From Casuarius casuarius (Eukaryota > Chordata > Aves > Casuariiformes > Casuariidae): 64,000 nucleotides of DNA. Below the pieces are notes generated by a model. The model searched no databases. It had not been told where the DNA came from and worked only from the letters and a program-made list of their open reading frames with translations. Of the stretch, positions 49,063 to 61,677 are shown one piece after another (the first letter of the stretch is position 1; every line of letters starts with the position of its first letter). The stretch covers positions 124,001-188,000 of the forward strand of contig PTFA01000086.1 in the NCBI GenBank assembly GCA_003342895.1, in the 5' to 3' direction. The position numbers and the translations under genes were made by a program.

Positions 49063-50580
49063 GGGTGTGTATTTATTTAACTTTAAAACTAATATTTGCA
49101 TGGAAAATATGAATGAAAAAATAATTATTTCCATTCTCATTAAAATTTTCTTCAGGAAAAGGACCATTTTCTGATCAGTGTTAGAATCAGGGATGACCTG
49201 AAAGTTATTTAACTGAGAAATTTCTTCTATTTTTTTCCCCTGTCCAATTTTCAAAAAAAAGCAAAGTTTGAAATCTGGCATGGTTTTCAAAACAAATGGG
49301 TGTTCATCTGGGAATATGACATCTCAAATGTTTTTCTACAAAAGCGGCCCACGAAAGTATTAAATCATTGAATTGCATGGTGGTGTGGGGGATTGCTCAA
49401 CTGGACACACTGATGAAAATGCCAAACAAAATGCACCACATGTTATTTTCCAAGGACAGTAGAAACCATTCCTGGGTTTTCACTTACCTTCAGTACAAAA
49501 AGGAAAAAGTGTAACACTACTGCAAATCAGTTGGAGATGAGTGTCAATCCAGAGATAATTTATGCTGATGGACTGACATTCCCATGTTTTGGACCTTTAG
49601 GAGATCCCACCGTATTTGAACTTGCAGTTTCTCTGTATTTTCTACCGTAAGTTAGTCACATAGCAGAAGGAATCACTAAATAGAGATGTCAAAAAACGTG
49701 GTGGATGTTTGGGAATAGATGCTCTGCAGTTTATTGAGCTTTTCTCGTATTTGAACTTTTTCTTGTCTTTTGTGGTTTGGTCCAATGCCCATTGGTGTCC
49801 ATGGAAAAACTCCAGTTGAGCTGGATGGGTTTTGGAGGTCCGATTTTGTGGCATGATGATTTTCTTCTGTTCATGCTAGAGAGAACGGAAAGTGCTAAGC
49901 AAACTGCAGGAGATAGGTAGGCCCTCTCTGTGCCAGGACCCTGGGTCCTGCCTTTGGGTCCTGAAACACTAGAGAGAACAGAGAAGCTTGTTTCCCCTGC
50001 CGTGGCTGATCGCTGACCTAAACCCGCTCTTAGGCTCGTGTAGGCTTTTGCAAAACTGACATTTTTCTCTATGAATCATGCATGGAATTTGCATCTTGTG
50101 TCACACACACTGAATAGTGGAAAGAACATGACTCAGTTATATTCTTTTTATGAATTGAACTCGAAGACAAGATGTTTTGCATCGTTTTGGCCAGAAGTCT
50201 CTGTTTTCCTCCCTTATATCTCTTCCAGCACCCAGCTACTCACCCACCCACTGACACACACATTTACTACCCCTCATCATACCACACCTTCCCACCACTC
50301 CTTTGCTTTGCCCCTTCTACTGGAAGTTGTTTACTACTACCTATTCCCTATAGTGACAAGTCACTGCCGTTATTACTGTATAATTATTATTATTTTTGTG
50401 CCAGTCACTCATCTGGACAGGAAAGCTTTAAGAACCTTAATTACTTTGTGGCCAGACATGGAGCTATATTTCTAAAAGTAGCTTTTCTTTTTTGGATCTA
50501 GTTCATTTCCTACAGTGTCTGGTTTTATGAGTATGCTAAAAGCTTTCAGGTTCTCAGGAACCCCTGTACTTTCTACTCAG

Positions 50581-50611
50581 ACACACACTCACACTCACAC
50601 ACACACACACA
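50581..50611. repeat. (CA)n microsatellite
   Basis: A 31-base CA run with two CT interruptions. A simple repeat, likely polymorphic. Confidence 0.95.
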
Positions 50612-50939
50612 AAGGGTGAAAATTTGGAACAATTAAATTTTCAGCTCATGTCAATCACATGCATGGAGTCAATTGCAGGTTCACTGACATACCCTGCTTT
50701 CACTTGTGGGCTAAATATCTTTCTAAAATGAGCTTTGTGATTGCCGTGTGCTATAGTTCAGGACCCGTTCAGATGAAATGTTCTATAGAAAATATCATTG
50801 TTATTCTTAAAATGTAATTTCTAGCACTCACCACCAACTATGTTAATTTTTATATTTTGTAAAAGAAGTGCAGTAGAACTGGCAGAGAGGTAGTAATTCC
50901 CTGGAAGCTATGTCCCCACTGATTTGATTTTTCCTTGAC

Positions 50940-51230
50940 AGCTTATCCATCATGCTATATGCTTATTTAGACAAATAAATAAGAGGGCTGTTATCTGCCA
51001 GCCTGGCCTGAGGGCTTTTAGCAACACCAGAAAGTCTGCTGGCTTTCCTTTCAACGTTCAACAAGACGATTAGGGAATCATGGTAAAAGTGGATATTATG
51101 TATTATGAGTGCTGAAAAGAAGAGCAGATCTGAAGCTTGCGAGTCTGTGAGAAGCCCAGTGTTGATTGCACAGTTATGTACATCTGACCTGGAATTAAAA
51201 AGGCCTTCTGAGCAGGGACCAGAGAGGTGG
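50940..51230. promoter_or_regulatory. Candidate conserved noncoding segment (weak)
   Basis: Repeat-free, moderately AT-rich segment with words such as tagacaaataaataagag and gattagggaatcatgg. No open frame of note. It resembles enhancer texture, but only by eye. Confidence 0.25.
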
Positions 51231-54200
51231 CTTAAGAAAGACGTGGGCCCAATTCTGTGTGGGAACAGAACGTTTCTGTGACTTACTGCTAGAGCTAGGG
51301 GATATATTTGGATAAAACATCATGCTCTGAAGAAAACAGATTTGGGTCAACTGAAACATTTTATGAATTCATGTTCAGCTTAACAAGTTGTTTCATTCTT
51401 AAAATTTAAACAAATCAAAATGTTCTCTTTTGACATTTTTACATGAAACAACACACTTTTCAGAAATGTACCTGTTTTTATTTTATAAATGCTTACAAGT
51501 GAAATGATACTTTTTATTTGAAACTAAGTGACATATTTTACTGATCCCAAATGATTCATTTCAAACTTTACCTTTTCATTTGGTTAAAACAAACAGAAAA
51601 GAAAGATGTTTCCTTTTGAATCTACTCTAAAATGTTTTTTCCACAGTTTTTCTGTACAATTTTGCAAATAATTCCCTCCCCCTCATGAGAAACTCTTTAG
51701 TGAATCCATAGGAACAGCCATTCCTCTGTCTAATCTCCAAAGGAAATTCCCTCTCCCTTTTTTAGTGAGAATAAACCAGCTCTTCCTCAGTCCTAGCTGC
51801 TGGTGCCTTAAGTGTAGACCAAGGGCTGAAATGAAGCTGCTTGGTCTTGACGTTGGTCAGTTGACCCACTTACTGTCTGAGCATGGATGGTTTTGGAGTG
51901 TCTCACAATGAGATAAGCTAGAGATGAAACTAGTGAAGGGCAGATCAGAAATGACTTACGTGTTTGCTAGTTTGTCCAAATCTACTCTGCAAAATCTTTG
52001 TGTGAAATCAACTCAGGAGTGCGTTTCCTCATGATACTGCTAGGACTTCTGATGCATGTCCTGTCTGGAAGTACCTTAGGATGGATGTTATAATGGGACT
52101 TCTACATTTCTTCTTCTGCCCAGGCTCAAAAATGGAGGTGCAGAAAAAATAATACCCAAATACTTAGTGAACTGTGGGTTTGTTTTGAGATTTTGTGATA
52201 GAAATGTGCCAGCTCATGGGAGGTCTCACCTCTCAGCGCCATTTGTTCACTACAGCATGGTAGTGAAACTATGAATATAGGACCAAATAGTCAATGCCCC
52301 TTCATATGAAAGGGGTCAGATCTTTATTTCAGTATTACCGTTCCCCCAGAAGTCAAATCACAAACAGGGACTTGGTCCTGAATTTCTGTTCTAAAACTGT
52401 GGGCTGGACTTTTAGGATTTCGGCAACTGAATTCATGCAGCACTCTATGTCTGTTTGCAAAGTAAAATTCCAGAGAAGTTGACACGAAATTATAATTAAT
52501 ATGAAAGTCTCAAAAACTCCCTTGCACATACAAAGAAGGTACACATATAGTTTCCAAATTTTCTGCAAAATCTGGATTTTACTGCACAATCTATCTAGGA
52601 GGTTTTTCATAACATGCGGTAACATGATAACTATGAACTAGGCAGAAAATCAGCTCTGAGGCACAGCCCTAATATCTATGTGAAATCATGTACATTAAGC
52701 CAGGCCACCATTAAAAGTTCCAAGTTGAAATAACACATGGAGCTGTGTCTATATTAATACAGGTATTTTGGAGAACACTTGATCACAGGCTCGTCTGATC
52801 TGATGAAACTTTGCTGCCAACTTCAGTAAGAGCAATAGGTCTAATAAATTGTAACTTTCCTAAGGATGACTTCATATCTTTGTAAGCTGGGTTTGAAAGC
52901 TGGGAAAACCTGTCTTATAAAAGAGAATGGTCTCATCAAAAACGAAGATCTCCCCAGGTTCAAAGACCTGAAGGAGTAACAAATGATAACTAACTTTTAT
53001 TTTTTAAATATATTCATTTCATTGGGGAAAGCTAATGAGAAAGATTTTAAAAATCACTTTTCATTCTTCGCCTGTGCTCTCTTCCAACAACACAATCACA
53101 CCCCAGTTAACTAACTGTGCTGCTTACAATAAAGACTAATGATCCTCCACGGGCCCCCACCTCCATTAGCAGCTTCAGAATCCCACCAGAATCCCAATTA
53201 ACACATTGATTTGCTTAGAAGGAAAATAGTGATCTTTGGCTGTCCATTCCACCAGCTGCGTGTTCCATCACCCAATCTCCAGCAAGTCCATTGATTTCCT
53301 TAAAATAAAAGCAGCAAATGTCCATTACTTCCCCTCCCCTAGCTGCAGGGTCCCACTCTGATTCCTCTTTTTGCCAGAGTTCACTGGGATCTTTCATCTA
53401 AGAAGCTTAAAGACTAATATGCCGTGTCTCTCTCCTGCTGACCCACCGGTCCATCAAACTGATTTCAACTGACTGCTAGTGTGGGATTGAAGGAAAATGC
53501 TCAGTGAGGATGTTAGCTCCATGCTGCCTGTTACAACTTGGTGAAGCATCCAGATAAAATGGGTAACGGAAAGGGTCATGAAAGCCGGTATGTTAAGGTT
53601 GTGTCCCCTACAATCACACTTTGATAATTAGACTTTGTAATGAGGGAGCCCTCATTATCAGGAGCTTTACAAGGAGTCTACAAATGTTATTCTTGAGGAT
53701 GGCTGGAGGTCAGGAGGGAGCACACCCACAACACTGACTCGCCCTGAGACCCAGCAGCCGAGCGACAGCTCTTGTGTGCCCAAGGAGGACTCTGTTTAGT
53801 GATTCCTTGTGAGAGAAAATACCAGAGGCTTGATGCCCAAGAAGTTTCCCATTTGAGAGCATTCATCATGCTGTGCAATACACTGCAGATAGATGTTATA
53901 AATAATTAGGAATGAGTGACCCAAGTTGGATAATAGAGCCAGCCTGCCTGTAAGCTCTTTCAAGCACTCTCTGCCTGGGCTGCACAATGTTAGAAACTGC
54001 TTCAGGACGTGCATGAGCAATAGTACAGATGGCTTTTTGAATAAACTAACCCAAGCATCTTTTGAGGTTTCATCACAACATATAGACTTCACAGATGGAA
54101 AACGCCAACTTCTGCTGGCCACCTAAATACCTGTTTTTCACAGGCAGACTACAGCAACTGAAGTTTGCTCTCCAATAGCTAACTCCAGCACAAGACTCCT

Positions 54201-55849
54201 GTAGTAAAAAGTGCAATAAAAAACACTGGGAAGTAATAACCAAATGATAAAATTACAAGTAGGAACACATAAAAAAAAATCACATGCACTATAGGAACAA
54301 TGATAAAAGCCTGCCTCTCAACCTGTCTAATCTCACACGCAAACCACACCCTTGGGTATTGCCAACTAGCTGAAAGCATGAGTAGGAGTAGGAGAAGTGA
54401 AACCACATGAATGTGTGATGTGAAACGACCATTCTGAATCCATACTTTAGAATTTTCTTTTACTGCTCATACAAGATTTCTCAGGACAGTTTCCTTCCTG
54501 GCTGGATTTGAGAACCAGAAGTCGATGGGACATATGCACACATCTTAAGGTATTCCACAAAATAGTCTTGACATATTGCAGAGTTATTAGTGATAGCTGC
54601 ATTGCGCAGGATTACTTAAATTAAAGATCTGTGTTAATTTTCAAGCGGAGTTCAGTCAGTCTCAGCATCTTAGTCAACATCTTCTGTGTATAACCTGTAT
54701 AACAGGTTTAGGGGCAAACAGTCCAGGAATGGTATCTTATCCTTAGTGAAGTCAATGAAGGGTTTGCTAATATCCTTGACAAAGTCAAGTTTTTACTAGC
54801 CTTATATTCCATTCTTCCTGAATGAGATTTTCTCTCCCTAAAAGGTGATTTGAATAACGTTGAGCTCCAGCTTCTATGGAGAGAGTGCACTTGGGCAGGC
54901 CAAATCATAAGTAGTTGTTCAATACAGAGCAAACACTGGCATCTGTTTTATTCTGTTTTTCTAGTTTTTTTTTCCTTTCCCTGTATTTACTGGACTTTAA
55001 ATACAAACACAGAAAAAGTACATATAAAGCCTGGCTGCATGCATCTTTTCAATTAGAGAGATTGTTCTACATACTGAACTAGATTAACATGCTGCAACTT
55101 GAAAATCTGTGCAGCTTTTAGGTTCACTACTGGATGCCAGCACACTTCTACTACTAGAGATTTGGTGATAATGACAAGGCATTAGGCAGTCTCTAAATCA
55201 CAGCAATTATTCTCCATGAGAATAAAAGGAAGATAAAGCTGAAAATAGTATTGCACTTTTAAAAGAGTGATTACAGGGCCTACAAACTGGGCAGTGAGGT
55301 GTATTTTAGCAATATGCAGACTGAATGCTAAGCAAAGCCTTGCATTTCCCTTTGTTGCAGCCAAGCCCTGGAACCCATGACATGCACATTTTGAAACTCC
55401 CCATTTAAAATTTTTATTTATTCATTTATTTATTATCCCATTTTAAGGGATTAAGGGGTGGGGGTATGTTCCCAACCACATGGATCCAAACGCAGCTTTT
55501 CCTTCCTTGGTGGGTGAAAGCACAGCTTCTGCTTTCTGCTTGCTTCTGTTCTCCCTCATCTCCAGCCTACTTATTTACCAGAGAGCCAGCTCCAATTATG
55601 AGGGCCCAGCCTACCTCAGAAAGAGCTTGCCAGTATACCTACATGTGTGTCTGTGTCATTCTCCCTTTTTTTCCCCTCCTTAACACTAGAAAATTATTGC
55701 CAAGTGATTAGCATTTGCAGTAAGAAAATGGCTGAGTTAAACAATTCAACTTTTAATTCTGTTCCAAAACATGCGATCATTTGCAGAGCTTAAAAAGAAT
55801 TACAAACACTAATTGAGTCTGACGGTGCTCCTGTGATGGCAGATAAGGA
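51231..55849. other. Unassigned AT-rich unique DNA
   Basis: No gene is supported; the longest frame is 108 codons (53796-54122 minus) without a domain. A perfect small palindrome lies at 53638-53657. A TTTA-rich run occurs near 55415-55435. No transposon was recognised. Confidence 0.45.
53638..53657. promoter_or_regulatory. 9-bp perfect inverted repeat with homeodomain words
   Basis: TAATGAGGG and CCCTCATTA flank a 2-base AG centre. Each arm carries a TAATGA-type homeodomain core. A second pairing, TGATAAT upstream with ATTATCA downstream, is also possible. Confidence 0.45.
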
Positions 55850-55990
55850 ATATTAAAGCCATTTCACTGATAGGCAAACAAAAGTAGGTAAAAGTACTAT
55901 CATTTCCCTGAGCTCACACAGGAAATCCGTTGTGAGGGTGAGGTGAAAATTCAACATTTCTGATTGTCTGGTATCCTGTGCTCTCCATGA
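55850..55990 (-). repeat. MIR-like SINE, antisense
   Basis: Order of landmarks: gccatttcactgataggcaa (like 'cccattttacagatgaggaaa'), atttccctgagctcacacag (like 'cttgcccaaggtcacacag'), gaaatccgttgtgagggtga (like 'caagtctgtggcagagc'), gaaaattcaacatttctgat (like 'ggattcaaacccaggtct'), and atcctgtgctct. About 130 bases are colinear with antisense MIR. Confidence 0.6.
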
Positions 55991-57529
55991 ATTTGCCATC
56001 TCTGGTTATTAATTTTTGTACTGTGAGGACTTTGGATCTTGTTTTGAAAATAACATCTGCTAAAATACACAGACTAATAGATACATCTGCATTCACAAGG
56101 AATAATGTAGCTCCACATTCGGATTTCCACATGCAAATCTTGAATTAGTCTTCTAACAAGTTCATTATGTGAACGATGTCTAATTTGCACATGCTGTTTT
56201 GGCAACTGTCTGTGCAATTTTCAACACGCAGAACTGCATGCCTGCCCTTTGGAAACTGAAGCTCTTTAGCAACCCTTCATGTAAAATTCCCTATTTTTCT
56301 TTCATTGAATTAAGCTGATCTGAGAACTTTTAGCTCTTTTTTTTTCTTTTTAAAAAAAGGGAACCAGTAGAGAATATTACAAACAACATCCTTAAAATGA
56401 GTTAAGAGTATGATTGACTTTGAAATCACTTTAGTCTTCTAGTTTTTAAAGAGGTTTATTCTGATTAACTGACCTGAATGTTAACACAACTGGAATTTTA
56501 ATTTGTATTCAGACTGTAAGAATATCATCCACTCAGATGAGACAGTGTTGTTTAATTAGGTCTAGTAGTTAACTCAGAAGAAAGTAAATGTACTGCTAGA
56601 GGTTTGGAAGACTGCTACAGGCTCCTGGGATTTGCAGGAGTTTGGAGAAGCTTAAAAATAAGAAGTCAGTAGTTTTAGGAATTAGAAATGAGTGCTTAGA
56701 AGGTATCTGAAAGGTTCTGGAAACTCTGTAGTCAGCATCTTTTAACATTGTATTTCCCATTAGTGTTAATGACCTTGGTAAGATTATAATTTACAATTCA
56801 AAGTTTTGAAATCCAATAAATAAATTATATATAGATTAGGGCCAATTTTTGTGACTCCAAAGAAAGCCTTCAGACAGTAGGATAAATCTGGTATCTACAG
56901 TATCTTCCACAGGATTCTTTGTGTTTCATTTATCGTACGAATGAGCTGTGAAAATTGTAAGTAATGTACACTCCACAGACAACAGCCATTAACAGCAATG
57001 GAACGATATTATCTTCACAATTGTAGGTTGAATCTTTGCAGTTTTCTCTATAGTTGATAAAATAAATTATACATATTCTTTGATATTACCATGCCCACAT
57101 AGCTTAATACATTGTTGAGACTTTGCTTCTGCTTTTTTTGTTGTTATTTTGGGGCTTTTTGTTTTTAATTGAAAGAAACACTGCAAATTACAGACTGACA
57201 TATTTTTTGATGAAATGACAAGGCAAGCACAAAGCTCTACAGAGTTGACAAAATGAGATAGAAAAAAGGAATTATTCTTTAAAGTTGTAAATGTGAAAAT
57301 TGATTCAAGAACACTAGCTGTTTTCAATATTTTATTACCACGTATTTTAAGGACACCCATGTTCTTACAAACTGAAGTTTATGTTCTGATATGAAAATAT
57401 AATTAACACTTAAATTGACACTTTATGTCCTGTGGAGTCTGAAATACCGAGCAATTTATAGAAAAACATGATGGCGGTAAAACATCCAAACATTTTAAAT
57501 GGGGGTGCCCTCTTAGGGGAGTCCCTGGC
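55991..57529. other. Unassigned AT-rich unique DNA
   Basis: No gene. Contains the tentative octamer-bearing repeat at 56115-56275 and T-rich/A-rich tracts near 56336-56360 and 57130-57170. Open frames do not exceed about 97 codons. Confidence 0.45.
56115..56275. repeat. Second octamer-rich repeat block (tentative)
   Basis: Words acatgcaaatc and taatttgcacatgc about 65 bases apart, then gtgcaattttcaacacgcag and actgcatgcctgcc, ending in ctttggaaactgaag. Its layout echoes the block at 33555-33715 (gcatgc-type words ending in a gaaaactgg-like phrase). It may be a second copy of the same ancient repeat. Confidence 0.35.
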
Positions 57530-57660
57530 ACGGGGGGGGTGATTTTGCTTGCCCGAGCAGCTCCTTCGGGCCTGCGCAGCTGCAGCAGCAAGCGCAGCGT
57601 CGCGGCGGGGCTGCCGCGGGGCTCCAGCGCTGCCACGCACCTGCACCACGTCATTTGCAG
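57530..57660. promoter_or_regulatory. Small CpG-rich patch
   Basis: About 130 bases with around 14 CpGs (caagcgcagcgtcgcggc, gctgccgcggggctccagc) in AT-rich surroundings, next to a run of 9 G. The minus-strand frame of 156 codons across it (57403-57873) has no domain. It is too short to be a classical island. Confidence 0.35.
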
Positions 57661-59309
57661 ATATTTTCCGAAGCGGCAACACGGCTCAGGAGCTTTGGGG
57701 ACAAGGCTGGAGGGTGACTGTGAGCAGGCTGACGTTATTGCTCGTGTAGTTTGTGCGGCCGTCCAAACACGCTGTGGGCAGAACAAGTCCTTGGTTGTTC
57801 CTTTGGAGCATCTGGCTGTCCACTGGACTTCCCTGTCACATTGGAAGGATATCTGAAAATAGTATATTTTCAAATTCCCAGTTCACTTTTCACACATATT
57901 CCCTCTGGTTTGCTTTAATGGCTGGCTCATGTTAAGGTCTGTGCTGCAGAATAGATTTGCTAGACCACAGGCCCTTTCTCAAACTGCCTGAAGTCAAGGG
58001 AAAGACTCCCTGTAGCAAACCAGCACAAACCCCCCTGCAAACACAGCTGTCATTGTTATCAGAGCAGTGCTGAGAAGCTCGGCCAGCTGAAGTCGCAAGT
58101 GAGATGCATTTCTACAAACCACACAGCAAACATTTCTGTAAACCACACGACAGAGCCACCACACACCCCGCGCAGCTGTACCTGAGTTCTCCCCGTGCAG
58201 CGTGTGAGGGAGGACAGGGGCTTTAGCACAGCTCATTATTTGTTGCTACAGTAATTTCCCCAAGCCAACACAAAATGTCTCCCTAACAGCTAGAAAAGTC
58301 TGTGAATAAAAGGTATTCATGCTGTAGTTTGGAAAGACAACTGTAGAATCACTGAATATGGATTTCGTTGTCGTTGCACTCTAACGTTGCATGCTGCATT
58401 GTCAAAATCCATAAACAGTTTTAAAACAAATTACATGGTGGAGATTTTTGAAATTCAATCTTATGTGATCGCACAGTAGCTTCATCTTAATACCTCTGCT
58501 TGGGTAGTAGTGAAATGATGCACTCTTTCCATCGAGGGAGCAAACAGAACCTCATTTTGCTCAATAAAGCAAAAAAAGAAAGCAGAAGTCATGGCTCTCC
58601 AGTGATACCAGGTTTCTACCAACTTGATGCAGACAGCAGACATGGGCTTCAACTCAGAAGGGTGGCCGAGGTGAGCGAGGATGGTCTGCATCCCATCCTT
58701 CAGGAGAACTGCTAACATTTCACACAGCACACTGCACTGGCGCATACACGCACTGCTGTAGTGCTGAACTGTGGTCTTTGCTTCTGTCTTTTTTAATGCG
58801 TTAGTATTAAATGCTTCCCTTCTTCACCATGTACTGACAATATCTGATCAGCATTTATGAGAGACTGTGGTTTCATGGTACTGGAAAGCCAGGACAAATG
58901 ACTAGGTAGCTGGTAGCACGTGGGAAGTGCAGCGAAGCGCTGAGCTGTGGAAACCCTGCGCACAGTTACTGGGAATATTTCCTGCGGGGCACATTGTGCA
59001 TCGTTGCTCCTCCGGGAAGCTGAGGAGGTGTAACACGGGACCGGTTTTAGTTTGGGTAAAGCAACTCAAACAGGGACACTTTATTAACAAAATGTCCCAA
59101 AGCAGGAGGCCTACACGGATCCTCCTTCGCTTTTATCAGTACATGTTCAGAGGAGAAATTGCTGCTCTCCTTGCCTTGCTGAGGAGCCGGGTGAGAAGAT
59201 GCAGCGGGAGCGCCACATGCGAGGCCCAGTTTTGGAAACTTTCAAAAAATAGAGACAAAGTCCCAAGGAAGGAAGGGGCTACAGGCAAAATCTGGAATTT
59301 AGATACTGT
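57661..59309. other. Unassigned unique DNA
   Basis: No gene is supported; frames of 87-135 codons have no domain. Includes the 24-bp tandem duplication at 58107-58154. Confidence 0.45.
58107..58154 (+). repeat. 24-bp tandem duplication, two diverged units
   Basis: Unit 1 at 58107-58130 and unit 2 at 58131-58154 share 19 of 24 positions, with a common catttct...aaaccacac core. An old local duplication. Confidence 0.8.
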
Positions 59310-59640
59310 GACTGAGGAGAAAAGATGGAAATAACTGGATTGGTTTATTGTAGGGAAGAAAAGATTAAGGAATGGCATGATAATAACCTGGTACTATGAA
59401 GAAGGTTGATTTAAAGAGGGTGATGGTTAGTTATTTCCCTTCTCCACTGGAGGTAGAACGTCAGCTTAAGAAGAAATCAGCTTAATTTGCAGCATAAAAG
59501 ATTTAGATTGGAAATTAGGAAAAGCTTTCTGCTTATTAGGAGAGTTAGGTACTGGAACAGCCTCTCCAGGGTAGTTTTAGATCTCATTCTCTGAAAGGTT
59601 TCTAAGACTGCGTCAGACAAAGAAGACAGTAGTGCACCGT
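59310..59640 (+). repeat. CR1 LINE 3'-UTR fragment
   Basis: Plus strand. Ordered landmarks: gactgaggagaaaagatgga, aaggaatggcatgataataa (like 'gggacatgatagcagt'), gatttagattggaaattagg (like 'tttaggttggacattagg'), aaaagctttctgcttattag, gttaggtactggaacagcct (like 'ttaagcactggaacagg') and gcgtcagacaa near the end (like 'gttggacaaac'). It is an older CR1 type than the classical chicken 3' end. 5'-truncated and inactive. Confidence 0.8.
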
Positions 59641-59879
59641 GGAGAATCTCTTTGCAGAAGTAGCTGAAACTCTGCGGCACAAGGAGAGGATGTGCACAGT
59701 TTGCCTTAGCTCGTCTTCGTGCCCTTCCTGTCAGAACAAGTGGAGGTAGCCTGGCCTACAGGATGTGTCGTTCCACAGTTACTCAAATACGCCGGTGATC
59801 TGAGCCGGTTTTGTTGGACCTGTATTGTTTAACCTCAGACAAAAATGGGAGGTGATAGGAAAAGTTCATGTTCAGAGCA
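59641..59879. other. Unassigned spacer between CR1 fragment and CpG-rich island
   Basis: Unique DNA. No gene or repeat is clear. Confidence 0.4.
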
Positions 59880-60300
59880 GAAGCAAACGGCAGCAGCGTG
59901 AAGCCTCTGTGCCGTGGAAGGGCTCTCCTCCTGCCAGCGCTGCCCTGCCGCCGGCCGGGCTCCTGGGCGCCCGGGGAGGTGCGGGCACCCCGACGGCGCA
60001 GAGCCCGCGGGCTGCGGGCTGAGCTGGGCCTCCGCACCGCCACCTCCGCCTCGGCATTGCTGGTGCCCTCGTCTCTGGGGCACCTGTGGAAGACGGTCTA
60101 CAAACATCTTCCACATTTGCTGCTCCTCCCTGCTTTGCCTAAAGCCTTTATTGTCCCGGTATGCTTTGCCAGACGCATAGTCCACATAAGCCACCGAGTG
60201 CACCAGCGCGGCCAGGCAGCCTCCGGGGCTGCGGCGGCACCCGCGCAAGTCCTGCGGGCTGGGCCCTGGCTGCTCCTGCGCTGACTGACGTTACCAGCCT
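59880..60300. promoter_or_regulatory. CpG island (candidate)
   Basis: About 420 bases of high C+G, densest at 59930-60060 (ctgccgccggccgggctc, ccccgacggcgcagagcc) and 60200-60290 (ggggctgcggcggcaccc). Several frames on both strands stay open (up to 138 codons) and give Arg/Pro/Ala/Gly-rich translations without domains, as expected of GC-rich DNA. Could be a promoter-associated island or a GC-rich insertion; no transcript start can be placed. Confidence 0.5.
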
Positions 60301-61560
60301 GGAAGTGGATTCCTCCAGAGCAAGCCCAGGCTGGAGAGGTTCATTTAAGACATCATCAGCCATTTCCTCATGAAATAATCAGCTAAAGAAATAAGGCTGG
60401 GCAGACGAAAACCTGGGAAGGTAATAGAAGCTGGGGGAATGGAAGTTGGTGCCTGAAACAATTAAGAGTTCAGAGGTGAGTCAGAGAAAAAACAACTGCT
60501 TTTTATTAAAAATTCATTTCAATTTCACGGGCAGGCTGGAGAAGTAATTCCAGCACAGTCTGACTTCAGAGAAATGCCTCCCAGATAGCAGGACACAGCA
60601 GAGCTGAACGGTACCGAGAAGACACAAGACGGAGGGAGGTATTATGGTCAGAGCAAACTTCCAGCAGCAGACATGCCCCGACTGAGAACGCTAGAGAATT
60701 TACATGAAATGTCCTTGGTGCAGGGAAATTTACAGGCTCTTCTGCAAAAACTCCTCTCTCCAAACTCTCCAAAATAATATCAAGTATAATATCTGCGGAG
60801 CCAATGATGCACCAGGTCTGAGGCATTACATCACCGGCACACGGCTCCATTGGCTGCTCCTACCCCGAGGACAAGACATTCCTTCTTGCACCTTTTCAAA
60901 GCTGCTGCTTCTCAGGAATTAACTCTTGGAGGGCTGTCACCTAGGGACCAGCCTAAATTCCTGCCTCATTATATATATCTTTTTTCATATAAGAGGTTTA
61001 GTTAGCCATAGCTTGAAACTCCAAATGAACAGCCATGTCTGTTCAGTCCAGCTTATTTCTCAAACTTCACGGCAGGAAAAATGAACCTTATATTTTGTCT
61101 TCTTCAGGAAAAAAAATCAGGCTGTCAGTGATATTATAAAAAGCAGAATAGACTGAATCAGGACTAGTGTGCAACGTTGGTAAATAATGAATTTCTTAGG
61201 GAAAGAGAAGGGCTGCTGCAGTGTAATGAAAAATTCCTCTAACTGGTTAATTAGATTAATCGGTGGTGCTGAAAAAAAAGATGCTGCAGATGCAGGTTAG
61301 CTCTGCCTTGCTTGAATTTGTGTTGCTCTATTTCAGTTTGCATCCAAAAATAGCTGACAGATTTAAACTGTTTTGCAGGGAAAAGAGTGGGGTACATCTG
61401 TGTGTGTATATATTGTGTGTGTGTGTGTTCTTCCTCCTTTCAAAATTTCCAGTTTGCCTACTGAGTGTGAGGAATCCGTTTCATAAGATTATTGCCCCAA
61501 ATCAGCTGATGAAACCCATTGCATTCTAAGTAATTTGGTTATATAACTTTTCCAAAAAAA
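60301..61560. other. Unassigned unique DNA
   Basis: No gene. A 94-codon minus frame at 60566-60850 has no domain. Contains a TG microsatellite at 61399-61429. Otherwise AT-rich. Confidence 0.45.
61399..61429. repeat. (TG)n microsatellite
   Basis: A TG run of 31 bases interrupted by a tatata unit. Confidence 0.95.
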
Positions 61561-61601
61561 ACACACACACACACACACTCACACACTCACACACACACAC
61601 A
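61561..61601. repeat. (CA)n microsatellite running into a gap
   Basis: A CA run with CT interruptions that ends exactly at a block of undetermined bases. The true length is unknown. Confidence 0.95.
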
Positions 61602-61677
61602 NNNNNNNNNNNNNNNNNNNNNNNNNNNNNNNNNNNNNNNNNNNNNNNNNNNNNNNNNNNNNNNNNNNNNNNNNNNN
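61602..61677. other. Assembly gap, 76 undetermined bases
   Basis: A contiguous block of 76 N following the CA repeat. The gap is probably repeat-caused. Its stated length may not be the true size. Confidence 0.99.

Larger units (their letters stand above)
46871..50939. other. Unassigned unique DNA with microsatellites
   Basis: No gene. Frames up to 134 codons (50071-50475 plus, T/H/P-rich, overlapping a CA/CCA-rich stretch) and 121 codons (47523-47888 minus) have no domain. Microsatellites and an AT hairpin are listed separately. Confidence 0.45.

Noticed and set aside
50071..50475. 134-codon plus-strand frame
   Set aside because: It runs through low-complexity CA/CCA-rich DNA and yields a Thr/His/Pro-rich product; not credible as coding.
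57403..57873. 156-codon minus-strand frame over the GC patch
   Set aside because: Same reason: composition-driven, no domain, no conserved motif.
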